Below, piece after piece: positions 14,798-22,025 of a stretch of DNA of 35,561 nt. The DNA is taken from IMG/VR virus record IMGVR_UViG_3300046777_001273, positions 1 through 35,561 of that record, one strand, 5' to 3'. The stretch is from a virus. The first letter of the stretch is position 1, and every line of letters begins with the position of its first letter. The translations under genes and the position numbers were made by a program. The notes beneath the pieces were generated by a model that was not told the DNA's origin, did not search any database, and worked only from the letters and a program-made list of their open reading frames with translations.

Positions 14798-15046
14798 ATG
14801 AACAAGCGTATTGAAGAAATTGCCAAACAGGCTGGTTTCAAACCCGTGTATTATGAATTTCAAACCGGATGGCAATGTCCAGTCGATGGTCTTGAGAAGT
14901 TTGCTGAGTTGATCGTACAGGAGTGCCTTGACATTATGAATGATGAGCGGTATAATCGGACCATGCTCACAGTTAACCCTGTGGAGAGTGGCGCTATCTA
15001 TGATGCGTATCATAATATCAAGTCGCATTTTGGGATGAAGCGATGA
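14798..15046 (+). CDS. Hypothetical protein, paralogue B of a duplicated pair (82 aa)
   Basis: The start is the ATG at 14798 (MNKRIEEIAKQAGFKPVYYE). It shares GLEKFAELIVQEC (residues 36-48) and the C-terminal IKSHFGMK with the preceding gene but has a distinct N-terminus. Its ATGA end overlaps the next start by 4 nt. Function unknown. Confidence 0.75.
   Translation: MNKRIEEIAKQAGFKPVYYEFQTGWQCPVDGLEKFAELIVQECLDIMNDERYNRTMLTVNPVESGAIYDAYHNIKSHFGMKR
14891..14922 (+). repeat. 32-nt exact direct repeat, copy 2
   Basis: Second copy of the repeat at 14674-14705. Crossing over between the copies would remove 217 bp and leave an in-frame fusion of the two genes. Confidence 0.95.
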
Positions 15047-15483
15047 AAGTTAAAGACAGCAAAGCGGCAATCGAGTTTCTGGAAGAAGCATCACGTTACT
15101 TTGAGAAGCGACCAACACACGGCGAAGATAAGGCTTACTGGTCTAATGTCTACAATGCCGAGAACTGTCTTGGGATCGTTAAGCTCATTGAAGCTAAGGA
15201 TAGTCAGATCAGAACCCTTGAGAAGGGGGTACTTGATCTATCCGTTGTTGTGAATGATCAGGTAAAAGAGATCAAAAAGCTCCGCCGCAATCTGAATGCG
15301 AAACTGTCTGATCATATCAACGGTACACCCTGCGCCCAGATCAGATGGGGTCAGGAACGCGAAGAGTTAGAAGCAAAGATCGAAAAGCTTCTAGCCGCAC
15401 TAGAAGCTGCTGCCGATGGCTTCGAAGTAAATGGGTTATATACAAGGGCCAATAAGATTTACAAAGTATTGGACAAAGCATGA
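15043..15483 (+). CDS. Coiled-coil hypothetical protein (146 aa)
   Basis: Starts in a 4-nt ATGA overlap with the previous gene. Residues 45-95 and 105-125 are rich in Leu/Glu/Lys heptads (IEAKDSQIRTLEKGVLDL, EREELEAKIEKLLAALEAAA), predicting coiled coils with a loop between. No membrane segment or catalytic motif. It may oligomerise with the next, also coiled-coil, protein, to which it is coupled by another ATGA overlap. Confidence 0.75.
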   Translation: MKVKDSKAAIEFLEEASRYFEKRPTHGEDKAYWSNVYNAENCLGIVKLIEAKDSQIRTLEKGVLDLSVVVNDQVKEIKKLRRNLNAKLSDHINGTPCAQIRWGQEREELEAKIEKLLAALEAAADGFEVNGLYTRANKIYKVLDKA

Positions 15484-15812
15484 GTGACATCGAAAAACAG
15501 TTGGATGAACTTGCCCATAGATTACGTGACAAGTGGCAGCACAGCGAAGAAGATTGTTATGCTGCCGCTGATGCGATTGAGCGGCTGCGTATTGAAAATC
15601 AAATGTTCAAGGATGCACATAAGATAGTGAGTGGCATCAACGAAAGGCAGACCGAAGAGATCAACAAACTTCGTCGTGAGAATGATTCCTTCACCGAGAT
15701 CGCTTTTGATCTGGCTTGTGTGGATGAGAACCACAGAACCGAGCATGACGATCTTCTTATTGAAGATACCTTTCGACGGGCAAAAGAATGGTACAAGGAG
15801 AATAAAGAATGA
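15480..15812 (+). CDS. Coiled-coil hypothetical protein (110 aa)
   Basis: MSDIEKQLDELAHRLRDKWQ begins a strongly helical, charged protein. A second helix covers AADAIERLRIENQMFKDAHK, and EEINKLRRENDSF continues the coiled-coil pattern. Similar proteins with a YAAADAIERLR-type segment are frequent in phage early regions; no function is known. It overlaps both neighbours by 4 nt. Confidence 0.75.
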   Translation: MSDIEKQLDELAHRLRDKWQHSEEDCYAAADAIERLRIENQMFKDAHKIVSGINERQTEEINKLRRENDSFTEIAFDLACVDENHRTEHDDLLIEDTFRRAKEWYKENKE

Positions 15813-15988
15813 GTGACTTTGAAGAGATTTTTGTGTTTGTTGAGAAACCAAAAGAAAATGTAGAATGGAGTATTAATCGGATTCGTACTCAGGAGGATTA
15901 TGATAAGTTCCTTTCGGGGCATGAGTATATTCGAGACAATCCTCCGCTAGCAGATGGTCGTGTTCTTAAACGATATAAGAGGAAGTGA
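15809..15988 (+). CDS. Hypothetical protein (59 aa)
   Basis: A short reading frame filling the gap between two coupled genes, from ATG 15809 to TGA 15986-15988. It begins MSDFEEIFVFVEKPKENVEW and ends LKRYKRK. It overlaps the previous stop (ATGA) and the next start (TGATG), with an AAGGAG ribosome site. Perfect tiling supports it as a real gene. No similarity recognised. Confidence 0.72.
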   Translation: MSDFEEIFVFVEKPKENVEWSINRIRTQEDYDKFLSGHEYIRDNPPLADGRVLKRYKRK

Positions 15989-16458
15989 TGAGTAATCTAG
16001 TTGATTTTGCGAAGCGTGAACTTGATCTTATTGGTATGACTGCAGAGTCTACTGATGAGATGAATATTGCTATGCGTGAGCATATTCTTAAGATGGTCGA
16101 GATGTTTGCTGATGAAGGGCATTCAGGCTCATCTGCTGCCTATGCTATTGGTATTTTACAGAAAGTGCTTGACTATAAGCCATTGTCACCTTTGACGGGT
16201 GCAGATGATGAATGGAACAGCATTGACGAAAGCATGGGTGGATCTGACATGGCGTTTCAGAACAAGCGTTGTCCGCATGTATTCATGCGTTCTGATGGTT
16301 CAGCATATGATGCTCAAGGACGTGTGTTTTGGGAAACCTATACTGATCCTGAAACAGGAAAGGAACACAAGTCATACTTCACGGGTCGTGGTAGTCGTGT
16401 AGACATTACTTTTCCATATATTCCTAATGTTGAATATGTTGAACGGAAGGAAGAGTAA
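15988..16458 (+). CDS. Conserved phage hypothetical protein (156 aa)
   Basis: The start chosen is ATG 15988, preceded by AGAGGAAG. The N-terminal half is helical (VDFAKRELDLIGM, MREHILKMVEMFADEGHSG, AIGILQKVLDYKPL). The C-terminal half contains DDEWN and NKRCPHVFMRSDGSAYDAQG, then TYTDPETG and SYFTGRGSR, a recurring phage family pattern. I know it as a widespread uncharacterised protein, often in early regions. The single Cys-His pair (RCPHV) alone does not make a zinc site. One-nt overlap with the next gene. Confidence 0.8.
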   Translation: MSNLVDFAKRELDLIGMTAESTDEMNIAMREHILKMVEMFADEGHSGSSAAYAIGILQKVLDYKPLSPLTGADDEWNSIDESMGGSDMAFQNKRCPHVFMRSDGSAYDAQGRVFWETYTDPETGKEHKSYFTGRGSRVDITFPYIPNVEYVERKEE

Positions 16459-16622
16459 TGTTTAAGAACGAAGCACTAAATGAAATTATTAATAAAATGC
16501 CACTGGGAAAAGAAAAACTAGAACTGACCATGCTGTTTGTTTTGATTGATGGTTATCTAAATGGTACTTTGAGTGAAAAGGATTTTCTCAATGATATTGC
16601 TGTGGTATTAGAGGTAAAGTAA
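16458..16622 (+). CDS. Hypothetical protein (54 aa)
   Basis: Short gene tiled between neighbours through TAATG junctions on both sides. The sequence MFKNEALNEIINKMPLGKEK, with LFVLIDGYLNGTLSEKDFLN, is helical and acidic. Function unknown; the coupling and ribosome sites support reality. Confidence 0.7.
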   Translation: MFKNEALNEIINKMPLGKEKLELTMLFVLIDGYLNGTLSEKDFLNDIAVVLEVK

Positions 16623-16840
16623 TGGCACGTTTTCTTGAACTGAAGAAGCCATGGGGTGATGTGATTACTATTAATATCGAGCATATCAGTTCCATTCAAC
16701 CTGACCTATTCATAGACAGAAATGATGGTAAAAGAAAAGTAGTGACAATCTCCTTACTTCATGGTACCACTTTTACTGCTGATATTCCTTACACAGAGTT
16801 TATGCGACTATTAATCCCTCTATCGCTTGGAGACCATTAA
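16622..16840 (+). CDS. Hypothetical beta-rich protein (72 aa)
   Basis: Starts MARFLELKKPWGDVITINIE in a TAATG overlap. Predicted short beta strands (VITINIEHISSIQPD, KVVTISLLHGTTFTADI) resemble a small barrel, comparable with single-domain phage proteins of the flagellar-protein-FlbD type pattern, which is only a loose resemblance. Ends directly before the next ATG. Confidence 0.7.
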   Translation: MARFLELKKPWGDVITINIEHISSIQPDLFIDRNDGKRKVVTISLLHGTTFTADIPYTEFMRLLIPLSLGDH

Positions 16841-17119
16841 ATGAAAATAATCAATCGCCCAATGTCTACAACCTATGTTATGGAATTCCCGTTCCACTAC
16901 ATTCAAGACGACAAAGAAGCTGCCAACATCCATGCGTTGATCGGTGACAAGAAAGTCGTTACAATCACCAAGACGATCTCGGCTGACACATTTCAGCCTC
17001 TGATTTTCTTTGCAATCGAGGATCCTAATAAGCCATTTGCTGAATGGGATAAGTATGTTGCTCCTATGGCTCTTGAGCTTGTCAAGGTCGAGGAGAAGGT
17101 AGAAAAGGTTACGGTGTGA
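16841..17119 (+). CDS. Hypothetical protein (92 aa)
   Basis: The ATG follows the previous stop with no gap. The sequence mixes strands and one helix (TYVMEFPFHYIQDDKEAANI, FAEWDKYVAPMALELVKV) and ends in a Lys/Glu/Val tail (EEKVEKVTV). No motif recognised. Its stop overlaps the GTG start of the phosphoesterase (GTGA). Confidence 0.7.
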   Translation: MKIINRPMSTTYVMEFPFHYIQDDKEAANIHALIGDKKVVTITKTISADTFQPLIFFAIEDPNKPFAEWDKYVAPMALELVKVEEKVEKVTV

Positions 17120-17628
17120 CAATCTTTGTTGTCTCAGATACACACTTTGGTCATAAGAACATCCTTACGTTCCTGCGTGAGGATGGTTCTCCTGTGCGCC
17201 CATTCTCTTCTGTTGAGGAAATGGATGAGCACCTCGTTGAGAGGTGGAACAGTGTTGTCTCTCCTTCCGATCATGTATATCATCTAGGAGATGTGTACTT
17301 TGGTGATGGGTGGAAGCACCTCGACCGCTTGAACGGCAAGAAGCGTCTGCTCCTCGGAAACCACGACAATGGCCGTGACCAGAAGCTTCATAAGGTGTTC
17401 AAGAAGATTGGCCTGTGGCGTGAGTTTAAGGAGTACGACTGCTTGCTTACTCATGTTCCTGTCCACGAGTCGTCACTGCACAAGCGCAGCCTTAACCTTC
17501 ATGGCCACGTCCACAATGGCGAGCATCGAGGGCTTATCCAGGATCCTCGCTATGTTAATTGTTGCGTTGAGGTCCAGCAATACACTCCTCAGCCTATCGA
17601 ACTACTTACCAAAAAGGTGACTGAATGA
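17116..17628 (+). CDS. Metallophosphoesterase (calcineurin-like)
   Basis: Encodes 170 residues from a GTG start that overlaps the previous stop. All calcineurin-like motifs are present: DTHFGH (D8, H10), LGDV (D59), GNHDNGRD (81-88), LLTHVPVH (H113 region) and LHGHVHNG (129-135). The active site binds two metal ions and hydrolyses phosphoesters; substrate unknown. Small versions like this occur as auxiliary nucleases or phosphatases in many phages and are distinct from gp47 further along. A 6-bp hairpin (CACCTC/GAGGTG) lies inside. It is coupled to the following small gene by ATGA. Confidence 0.9.
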   Translation: MTIFVVSDTHFGHKNILTFLREDGSPVRPFSSVEEMDEHLVERWNSVVSPSDHVYHLGDVYFGDGWKHLDRLNGKKRLLLGNHDNGRDQKLHKVFKKIGLWREFKEYDCLLTHVPVHESSLHKRSLNLHGHVHNGEHRGLIQDPRYVNCCVEVQQYTPQPIELLTKKVTE

Positions 17629-17801
17629 CAATGTTCAAAGTTGTTACTATCAAGCGATGTGGGATGCTTATGTACACCGTTAAGTTTCGTCAGGCATTTG
17701 GGTTCTTCTGGCATCCTACTTGTAAAGAGTTTTACACTATTGAGCAGGCTTTTGAGTATAAGAATACCCTTCGCAAACTGGATCTAGGATTGCCCGAATG
17801 A
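17625..17801 (+). CDS. Hypothetical protein (58 aa)
   Basis: Begins MTMFKVVTIKRCGMLMYTVK and ends LRKLDLGLPE. The frame runs from ATGA overlap to ATGA overlap between two good genes, which supports it. Basic, with an aromatic middle (FGFFWHPTCKEFYTIEQAF). No similarity recognised. Confidence 0.7.
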   Translation: MTMFKVVTIKRCGMLMYTVKFRQAFGFFWHPTCKEFYTIEQAFEYKNTLRKLDLGLPE

Positions 17802-18148
17802 ATATTCAAGAAGTTTTTGATACTGTTGCAACCCATCTTCTTACACAGAAGGAACGTTCTGTGAATGAATATAATAAGTGCATGTATCGCGGCGATGGCG
17901 GAAAGATGTGCGCTGTTGGCGTACTGATTCCAGATGAGTCATATGATGACAGGATGGAATTTTCTCCTGTCGAGTCGATTCTTGAGCGATATGATGCTCT
18001 CATGTTTCTTAAACCGCATATGTCTATTCTAAGCGAACTGCAAACTATTCATGACTATAGTGATCCTCGTATGTGGTTAAACTGTCTTGAAAGCTTAGCA
18101 TTTAAATATAAACTTAAAACCAACGTGCTGGAACAGCTTGCCAGTTAA
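17798..18148 (+). CDS. Conserved phage hypothetical protein (116 aa)
   Basis: The core CMYRGDGGKMCAVGVLIPDE (residues 28-47) followed by YDDRMEF and a LSELQTIHDYSDPRMW helix matches a small family known from many phage and some bacterial genomes (C-AYR-x-G-CAVG-LIPD). Function is unassigned. Last gene of the small-gene cluster: a late-type promoter box for the next gene begins 11 nt after its stop. Confidence 0.8.
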   Translation: MNIQEVFDTVATHLLTQKERSVNEYNKCMYRGDGGKMCAVGVLIPDESYDDRMEFSPVESILERYDALMFLKPHMSILSELQTIHDYSDPRMWLNCLESLAFKYKLKTNVLEQLAS

Positions 18149-18159
18149 ACAATCTGTTG

Positions 18160-18167
18160 GATAAATA
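18160..18167 (+). promoter_or_regulatory. Late-promoter-like box before the tube-like structural gene
   Basis: GATAAATA matches the late consensus at 7 of 8 positions, 21 nt before the ATG at 18189. The preceding bases CTGTTGG look like a degenerate early -35, but no -10 follows at 17 nt. Confidence 0.6.
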
Positions 18168-18188
18168 TACAGCAACCTGGAGTAAATC

Positions 18189-18710
18189 ATGGCAGCCGTA
18201 TTAAACCAACCAGACAATATCAATTTCCTTTCTCCGTTTGGCTTTCGCTTTGTTATCAAGCGCATGCCAAACGTTGTCTTTTTCTGCACAGATGTTAATA
18301 TCCCATCTGTGTCAATTTCTGGAATCAATATCCCAACACCACACAAGAACTTCCCTATCTACGGCAACAAGCTCGAGTATGGCAACCTTCGTGTGACATT
18401 CCGTGTTGATGAGAACTTCCAAAACTACCTTGAAATCTACAACTGGCTACAGAACATGACTCATCCTGAGTCATTCAATCAGTTCAATCAACTATCTGGC
18501 CCAATGAACAATACTGGTGATAGCGCTCTATCTGATGCTACTGTCACTATTCTCAACAGTTCTATGGCTCCAAATGCAGAGTTCCAGTTCGAAGATATCT
18601 TCCCAATGAGTATATCAGAACTAAACTTTACTGCGACAGATGGTGACGTCAATTACATCAGTGCGTCTGTTGACTTTGGGTTTAAACTGTTTAAGGTGAA
18701 CGTCCTCTAA
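18189..18710 (+). CDS. Probable tail-tube-fold virion structural protein (173 aa)
   Basis: The layout resembles gp19: GFRFVIKRMPNVVFFCTDVN (first strands), PTPHKNFPIYGNKLEYGNLR, then VTFRVDENFQNYLEIYNWLQ, the same order of strand, loop and W-ending helix found in tube proteins. C-terminal strands are DATVTILNSSMAPNAEF and FPMSISELNFTATDGD. This family is present in T4-like cyanophage genomes next to uvsY and uvsW. A tail terminator, baseplate or tube-related role is inferred from fold pattern and from its late promoter. It is preceded by GGAG 6-9 nt upstream. Confidence 0.72.
   Translation: MAAVLNQPDNINFLSPFGFRFVIKRMPNVVFFCTDVNIPSVSISGINIPTPHKNFPIYGNKLEYGNLRVTFRVDENFQNYLEIYNWLQNMTHPESFNQFNQLSGPMNNTGDSALSDATVTILNSSMAPNAEFQFEDIFPMSISELNFTATDGDVNYISASVDFGFKLFKVNVL
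18235..18273 (+). repeat. Two-part hairpin in the tube-like gene
   Basis: CGTTTGGC (18235-18242) pairs with GCCAAACG (18266-18273), and the inner CGCTT (18246-18250) pairs with AAGCG (18258-18262) around TGTTATC. The 3x3 internal bases between the stems are unpaired or weak. It lies 46-84 nt into the coding sequence. Confidence 0.9.
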
Positions 18711-18726
18711 CTTTCTAGGCTATATT

Positions 18727-19161
18727 ATGAAACTTGAAGAAATCCACGAATGGTGGGCTGTTGATTGTGAAGTTGACCGTACGGAACTTGGTGAAGAGAG
18801 CTTGAAGATTCCAAAGCTCCACAGCAAATACCTTAGGGTGTACTCTGAGGAACGAATGCTCCTCAAGAGGCTCGAAGAGGAGCGCAAACAGTTTGCTCAC
18901 CTCAAAAATGACTACTACCGAGGTATCCTTGCAGAAGAAGATCTTAAGGAACATGGGTGGGAACCATTCCGTCTCAACGTTCTTAAGAGCGATGTGCCAA
19001 TGTACGTTGACTCTGATACTGACATGATTAAGCTCAACCTGCGAATTGCTATGCAGCAGGAGAAGGTCGATATTCTTGAATCGATTATCCGCTCGATAAA
19101 TAATCGAGGGTATTTGATTAAGAATGCGATTGAGTATGAAAAGTTCAAGGTTGGCGCGTGA
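18727..19161 (+). CDS. uvsY: Recombination mediator UvsY
   Basis: Encodes 144 residues; T4 UvsY has 137. UvsY hexamers help load UvsX recombinase on gp32-covered single-stranded DNA. Matching regions are the N-terminal MKLEEIHEWWAVDCEVDRTE, the YLRVYSEERMLLKRLEEERK helix, the LKNDYYRGI segment (T4 has LDYYSG), and the C-terminal SIIRSINNRGYLIKNAIEYE (T4 SRGFAIKHIQDM). In T4 uvsY also lies beside uvsW. Its terminal 67 nt contain a late-promoter-like dyad just ahead of uvsW. Confidence 0.92.
   Translation: MKLEEIHEWWAVDCEVDRTELGEESLKIPKLHSKYLRVYSEERMLLKRLEEERKQFAHLKNDYYRGILAEEDLKEHGWEPFRLNVLKSDVPMYVDSDTDMIKLNLRIAMQQEKVDILESIIRSINNRGYLIKNAIEYEKFKVGA
19092..19108 (+). repeat. Inverted repeat holding a late-promoter box before uvsW
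   Basis: CTCGAT / ATCGAG (6 bp) around loop AAATA. The GATAAATA at 19095-19102 matches the late consensus at 7 of 8 positions and again sits at the apex of the dyad, as in the portal promoter. It lies inside the end of uvsY. Confidence 0.75.
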
Positions 19162-19162
19162 T

Positions 19163-20608
19163 GTGGTTCGCCTCACAAAGATAAACGAAACATTCATCAA
19201 GGTCTCGTCCGAGCCTTCTGTTGTTCAAGAACTATCCGAACACCTAACATTTACTGTACCTGGGGCAAAGTTCATGCCCCAGGTCCGTAACAAGTACTGG
19301 GATGGAAAGATCCGTCTGCTCAACAGCATGACAGGTCTAACATACACCGGTCTTGTTAAGGAGATAGGTGAGTTCTGTAACAGTAGAAACTACGACATTG
19401 AACTAGATCCAAAGCTCGTCTACGACAAGAAGTTTACAGAGATCAACGAGTTCGTTGAGTCTCTCAAGCTCAATCCAAAGTACAAGTGCAGAGAGTACCA
19501 GATAGAGTCACTTCGTCTTGCCGTAGAAGACGAGAGACACATCTTCTTGTCGCCTACAGCATCTGGTAAATCTCTCAGCATCTACCTCATCACGAAATAC
19601 TTCAACAGCCGTGGGCACAAGACGCTAGTCATTGTCCCCACGGTTTCCCTCGTTCTTCAGATGAAAAAAGATTTCGAGGACTATGCAGGGAAGGGTCTCG
19701 ACATCCACTGCATCACTGCAGGCGTCGATAAGGAATCGGACAGCCCAATCGTCATCAGCACGTGGCAGTCAATCTATAAGATGCCAAAGACGTGGTTTGC
19801 TCAGTTTGGCACAGTCGTGGGCGACGAGGTCCATCTGTTCAAGGCAACGTCACTAAAGTCAATCATGGAGAAGCTCGAGAACACTCGTTATCGTTTTGGG
19901 TTCACAGGAACACTTGATGGCTCGTTGACAAACAAGATAACACTTGAAGGTCTGTTTGGTCCCGTCAAGCAATTGACTACAACTTCTGAACTTATGGAGC
20001 AGAATCTTGTTGCCGATTTAAAAATAGTCGGTATAATACTTATGTACGATTCAGACTCTAGGAAACTAACAAGCAAATACACATATCAGCAAGAGGTAGA
20101 CTTCTTAGTTCGTAACGAGAAGAGAAACAAGTATATACGGAATCTCGCAGCCAACGTTAAAGGGAACACATTAATTCTGTTCCAGTTCGTTGAAAAGCAC
20201 GGCAAGGTTCTATATGATATGCTAAGTCAAATGGACACAAAACGAAAAGTGTTCTTTGTCCATGGTGGTGTTGAAGGAGAGGATCGTGAACAGATCAGAG
20301 CTATTGTTGAGCAGGAATCAGATGCAATCATTGTTGCATCTTACGGTACATTTTCAACTGGTGTTAACATACGGAATCTTCATAACGTTATACTTGGTTC
20401 TCCATCTAAGTCACGTGTTCGCGTCCTTCAGTCGATAGGTCGAGGACTGCGCCTGGGTGAAGGGAAAGACCAAATGACCCTATACGATATCGCAGATGAT
20501 CTAAAGCATAGGTCTAGGTTGAACTTCACACTTGAGCACTTCACAGAAAGACTCAACATCTACAACAGTGAACAATTCACATACAAACTTGTCAAAGTAG
20601 AGCTTTAA
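19163..20608 (+). CDS. uvsW: DNA/RNA helicase UvsW
   Basis: Encodes 481 residues from GTG 19163 (T4 about 500). An ATG at 19124 is an alternative that overlaps uvsY by 38 nt; the T4 protein begins in register with the GTG. Superfamily 2 helicase motifs are visible: Walker A SPTASGKS (about 130-137), DEVH (221-224), GFTGTLDG, and GRGLRLGEG near the end. The N-terminal NKYWDGKIRLL segment is typical of UvsW. It unwinds branched DNA and R-loops and helps switch replication to recombination-dependent mode. A late-promoter-like box precedes it, matching T4 where uvsW is a late gene. Confidence 0.95.
   Translation: MVRLTKINETFIKVSSEPSVVQELSEHLTFTVPGAKFMPQVRNKYWDGKIRLLNSMTGLTYTGLVKEIGEFCNSRNYDIELDPKLVYDKKFTEINEFVESLKLNPKYKCREYQIESLRLAVEDERHIFLSPTASGKSLSIYLITKYFNSRGHKTLVIVPTVSLVLQMKKDFEDYAGKGLDIHCITAGVDKESDSPIVISTWQSIYKMPKTWFAQFGTVVGDEVHLFKATSLKSIMEKLENTRYRFGFTGTLDGSLTNKITLEGLFGPVKQLTTTSELMEQNLVADLKIVGIILMYDSDSRKLTSKYTYQQEVDFLVRNEKRNKYIRNLAANVKGNTLILFQFVEKHGKVLYDMLSQMDTKRKVFFVHGGVEGEDREQIRAIVEQESDAIIVASYGTFSTGVNIRNLHNVILGSPSKSRVRVLQSIGRGLRLGEGKDQMTLYDIADDLKHRSRLNFTLEHFTERLNIYNSEQFTYKLVKVEL
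19258..19284 (+). repeat. Perfect 10-bp inverted repeat in uvsW
   Basis: ACCTGGGGCA (19258-19267), 7-nt loop AAGTTCA, TGCCCCAGGT (19275-19284). Perfectly paired, 95-121 nt into the coding sequence. Confidence 0.95.
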
Positions 20609-20973
20609 TGTCCAAGACAATCATGCTTACGATTTCCAATACTCCTCCCATCATTACTCAGGTCATTAGAGAGAATGATTACGAGATGACATGTGAGTGT
20701 CCAATGATGATCTTTAAGGAAGAGCAGACTGTGTACTCTCTCCCTTATCTTCCTCTCGTCAAGGACAATATCGTCACATTCAACAAGGACATGATCATCT
20801 CAACAGGTAATGTTGATGACATGCTCGTCAAGTACTACAACCAGATGGTTGACATCTACAAAGAGACTGCAAAGAACGTAAAGTATAAGATTGATAATGA
20901 GCCTCTGCAGAGTGAGGAAGACCTTGAGATCCTCCACGATATGATGCTCGATAGGCCAAAAATCCTCCACTAA
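20608..20973 (+). CDS. Conserved protein between uvsW and 55 (121 aa), unknown
   Basis: Starts in a TAATG overlap with uvsW. The N-terminal part has beta-strand character (MSKTIMLTISNTPPIITQVI, YEMTCECPMMIFKE, YSLPYLPLVKDNIVTFNKD), like a small Sm- or SH3-like barrel. The C-terminal part is helical (DDMLVKYYNQMVDIYKETAK). A similar protein sits in the same place in cyanophage-type genomes. No function is assigned; RNA or protein binding would be guesswork. Confidence 0.75.
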   Translation: MSKTIMLTISNTPPIITQVIRENDYEMTCECPMMIFKEEQTVYSLPYLPLVKDNIVTFNKDMIISTGNVDDMLVKYYNQMVDIYKETAKNVKYKIDNEPLQSEEDLEILHDMMLDRPKILH

Positions 20974-20977
20974 CCTG

Positions 20978-21009
20978 TTGACATTAATATATTTTTGTGT
21001 TAATATAAT
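20978..21009 (+). promoter_or_regulatory. Sigma70-like promoter for gene 55
   Basis: TTGACA (20978-20983), then TAATAT after 17 nt (21001-21006) overlapping TATAAT (21004-21009). The CTG preceding the -35 matches the other early promoters. This gives host-driven expression of the late sigma factor. Confidence 0.85.
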
Positions 21010-21041
21010 GCGTAACGTGTACTACGCACAGGTATTTTTAT

Positions 21042-21602
21042 ATGACTACAACAGCAAAACCCAAAAAGCATTATGTCGACAACAAGAAGTTTTATACGGT
21101 TCTTCTCCATTACAAAACAGAAGTTGCAGAGGCTAAGCGCAATAATGCTGAGCCCCCTCCTATTCCTCGCTATGTTGGTGAATGTCTCTATAACATTGCT
21201 ACTCGCCTTAGCCTTAAGCCTAACTTCATTAATTACCCATTTCGTGAGGAAATGATCTCAGATGGGCTTGAGAACTGCATAAGCTACTTACACAACTTTG
21301 ATCCCGAGAAGTATGACAATCCGTTTGCATACTTTACTCAAATTATCTACTACGCGTTCCTCCGTAGAATCGAGAAGGAAAAGAAGCAGCTGTACATTAA
21401 GCAAAAGACTCTCGAGAACTTCTATTTCGAAGGAATGCTAGCTGAGCAGGCTGTTGGCGACGACGACAAGACCGTCTCTGTCAACCTTGATAATGATTAT
21501 ATGGTCAACCTCGTTGAAGCAATTGATCGAAAGAACACCGAGAAGCAAACAAAGCGCACAGCAAAGAAAAAGGGAGTGGAAAAATTCTATGAACCAGAAT
21601 AA
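21042..21602 (+). CDS. 55: Late-transcription sigma factor gp55
   Basis: Encodes 186 residues; T4 gp55 has 185. It redirects host RNA polymerase to TATAAATA late promoters together with the sliding clamp. Matching segments are YVDNKKFYTVLLHYKTEV at the N-terminus, ISDGLENCISYLHNFDPEKY near residue 70, and NPFAYFTQIIYYAFLRRIEKEK near 92-113, the sigma region 2-like core with aromatic residues for melting. The C-terminus is basic (KQTKRTAKKKGVEKFYEPE), where T4 has its clamp-binding end. Three perfect and several variant target sites are found in this window, so producer and targets are both visible. Confidence 0.96.
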   Translation: MTTTAKPKKHYVDNKKFYTVLLHYKTEVAEAKRNNAEPPPIPRYVGECLYNIATRLSLKPNFINYPFREEMISDGLENCISYLHNFDPEKYDNPFAYFTQIIYYAFLRRIEKEKKQLYIKQKTLENFYFEGMLAEQAVGDDDKTVSVNLDNDYMVNLVEAIDRKNTEKQTKRTAKKKGVEKFYEPE

Positions 21603-21768
21603 GATACACCTCGTCCCACAGACAATTATTGACAGCGGTGAGAGCATCCTCAACTCAAAAGTCTCACAGCTTAAGCTGACACACATTCAGAGACTTGAGG
21701 CTGTCCGTGAGTATTGTGATGCTATTCTGAAAAAAGTTGAACAGGTTAACGACAAGGGTAAGCGATGA
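21589..21768 (+). CDS. Hypothetical protein after gene 55 (59 aa)
   Basis: Its ATG lies inside the last 14 nt of gene 55. The sequence (VPQTIIDSGESILN, SQLKLTHIQRLEAVREYCDA) is helical and acidic. Cyanophage-like genomes often have a short helical protein at this position; I cannot say whether it is a diverged co-activator like gp33 (112 aa in T4) or something else. It overlaps the next gene by 4 nt. Confidence 0.65.
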   Translation: MNQNKIHLVPQTIIDSGESILNSKVSQLKLTHIQRLEAVREYCDAILKKVEQVNDKGKR

Positions 21769-22025
21769 AGCTGACGAAGGCAAAAGAGATTATTGAATTT
21801 GGGTTGAAGCCTCCTGGGTTTCGTGTATCGTTTGAGCGGAAGGATAATGGACTTCTGTTCTCTGACTACTTCCCTGACAACGAAGAGAATCCAATTGATG
21901 ACGTCGAAGAAGCAAAGTCACTCGCTCGTCGCTTTGCAACACAGACAAAAGGCCACATCGTCAACATCCGTGTGATGGATCTTAACCACATTCCTGTTCC
22001 AGGATTTTTCATCGAGAACCGTTAA
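21765..22025 (+). CDS. Hypothetical protein before gene 47 (86 aa)
   Basis: ATGA-coupled to both neighbours (stop overlaps the gene 47 ATG by 1 nt). The sequence has a strand-helix pattern (FRVSFERKDNGLLFSDYFPD, VEEAKSLARRFATQTKGHIV, VRVMDLNHIPVPGF-type end). No motif identified. Position suggests expression with the 47/46 recombination genes. Confidence 0.72.
   Translation: MKLTKAKEIIEFGLKPPGFRVSFERKDNGLLFSDYFPDNEENPIDDVEEAKSLARRFATQTKGHIVNIRVMDLNHIPVPGFFIENR

Noticed and set aside
21589-21768. Gene 33 (late co-activator)
   Set aside because: The 59-aa product is far shorter than T4 gp33 and shows no recognisable match, so the name was not used.
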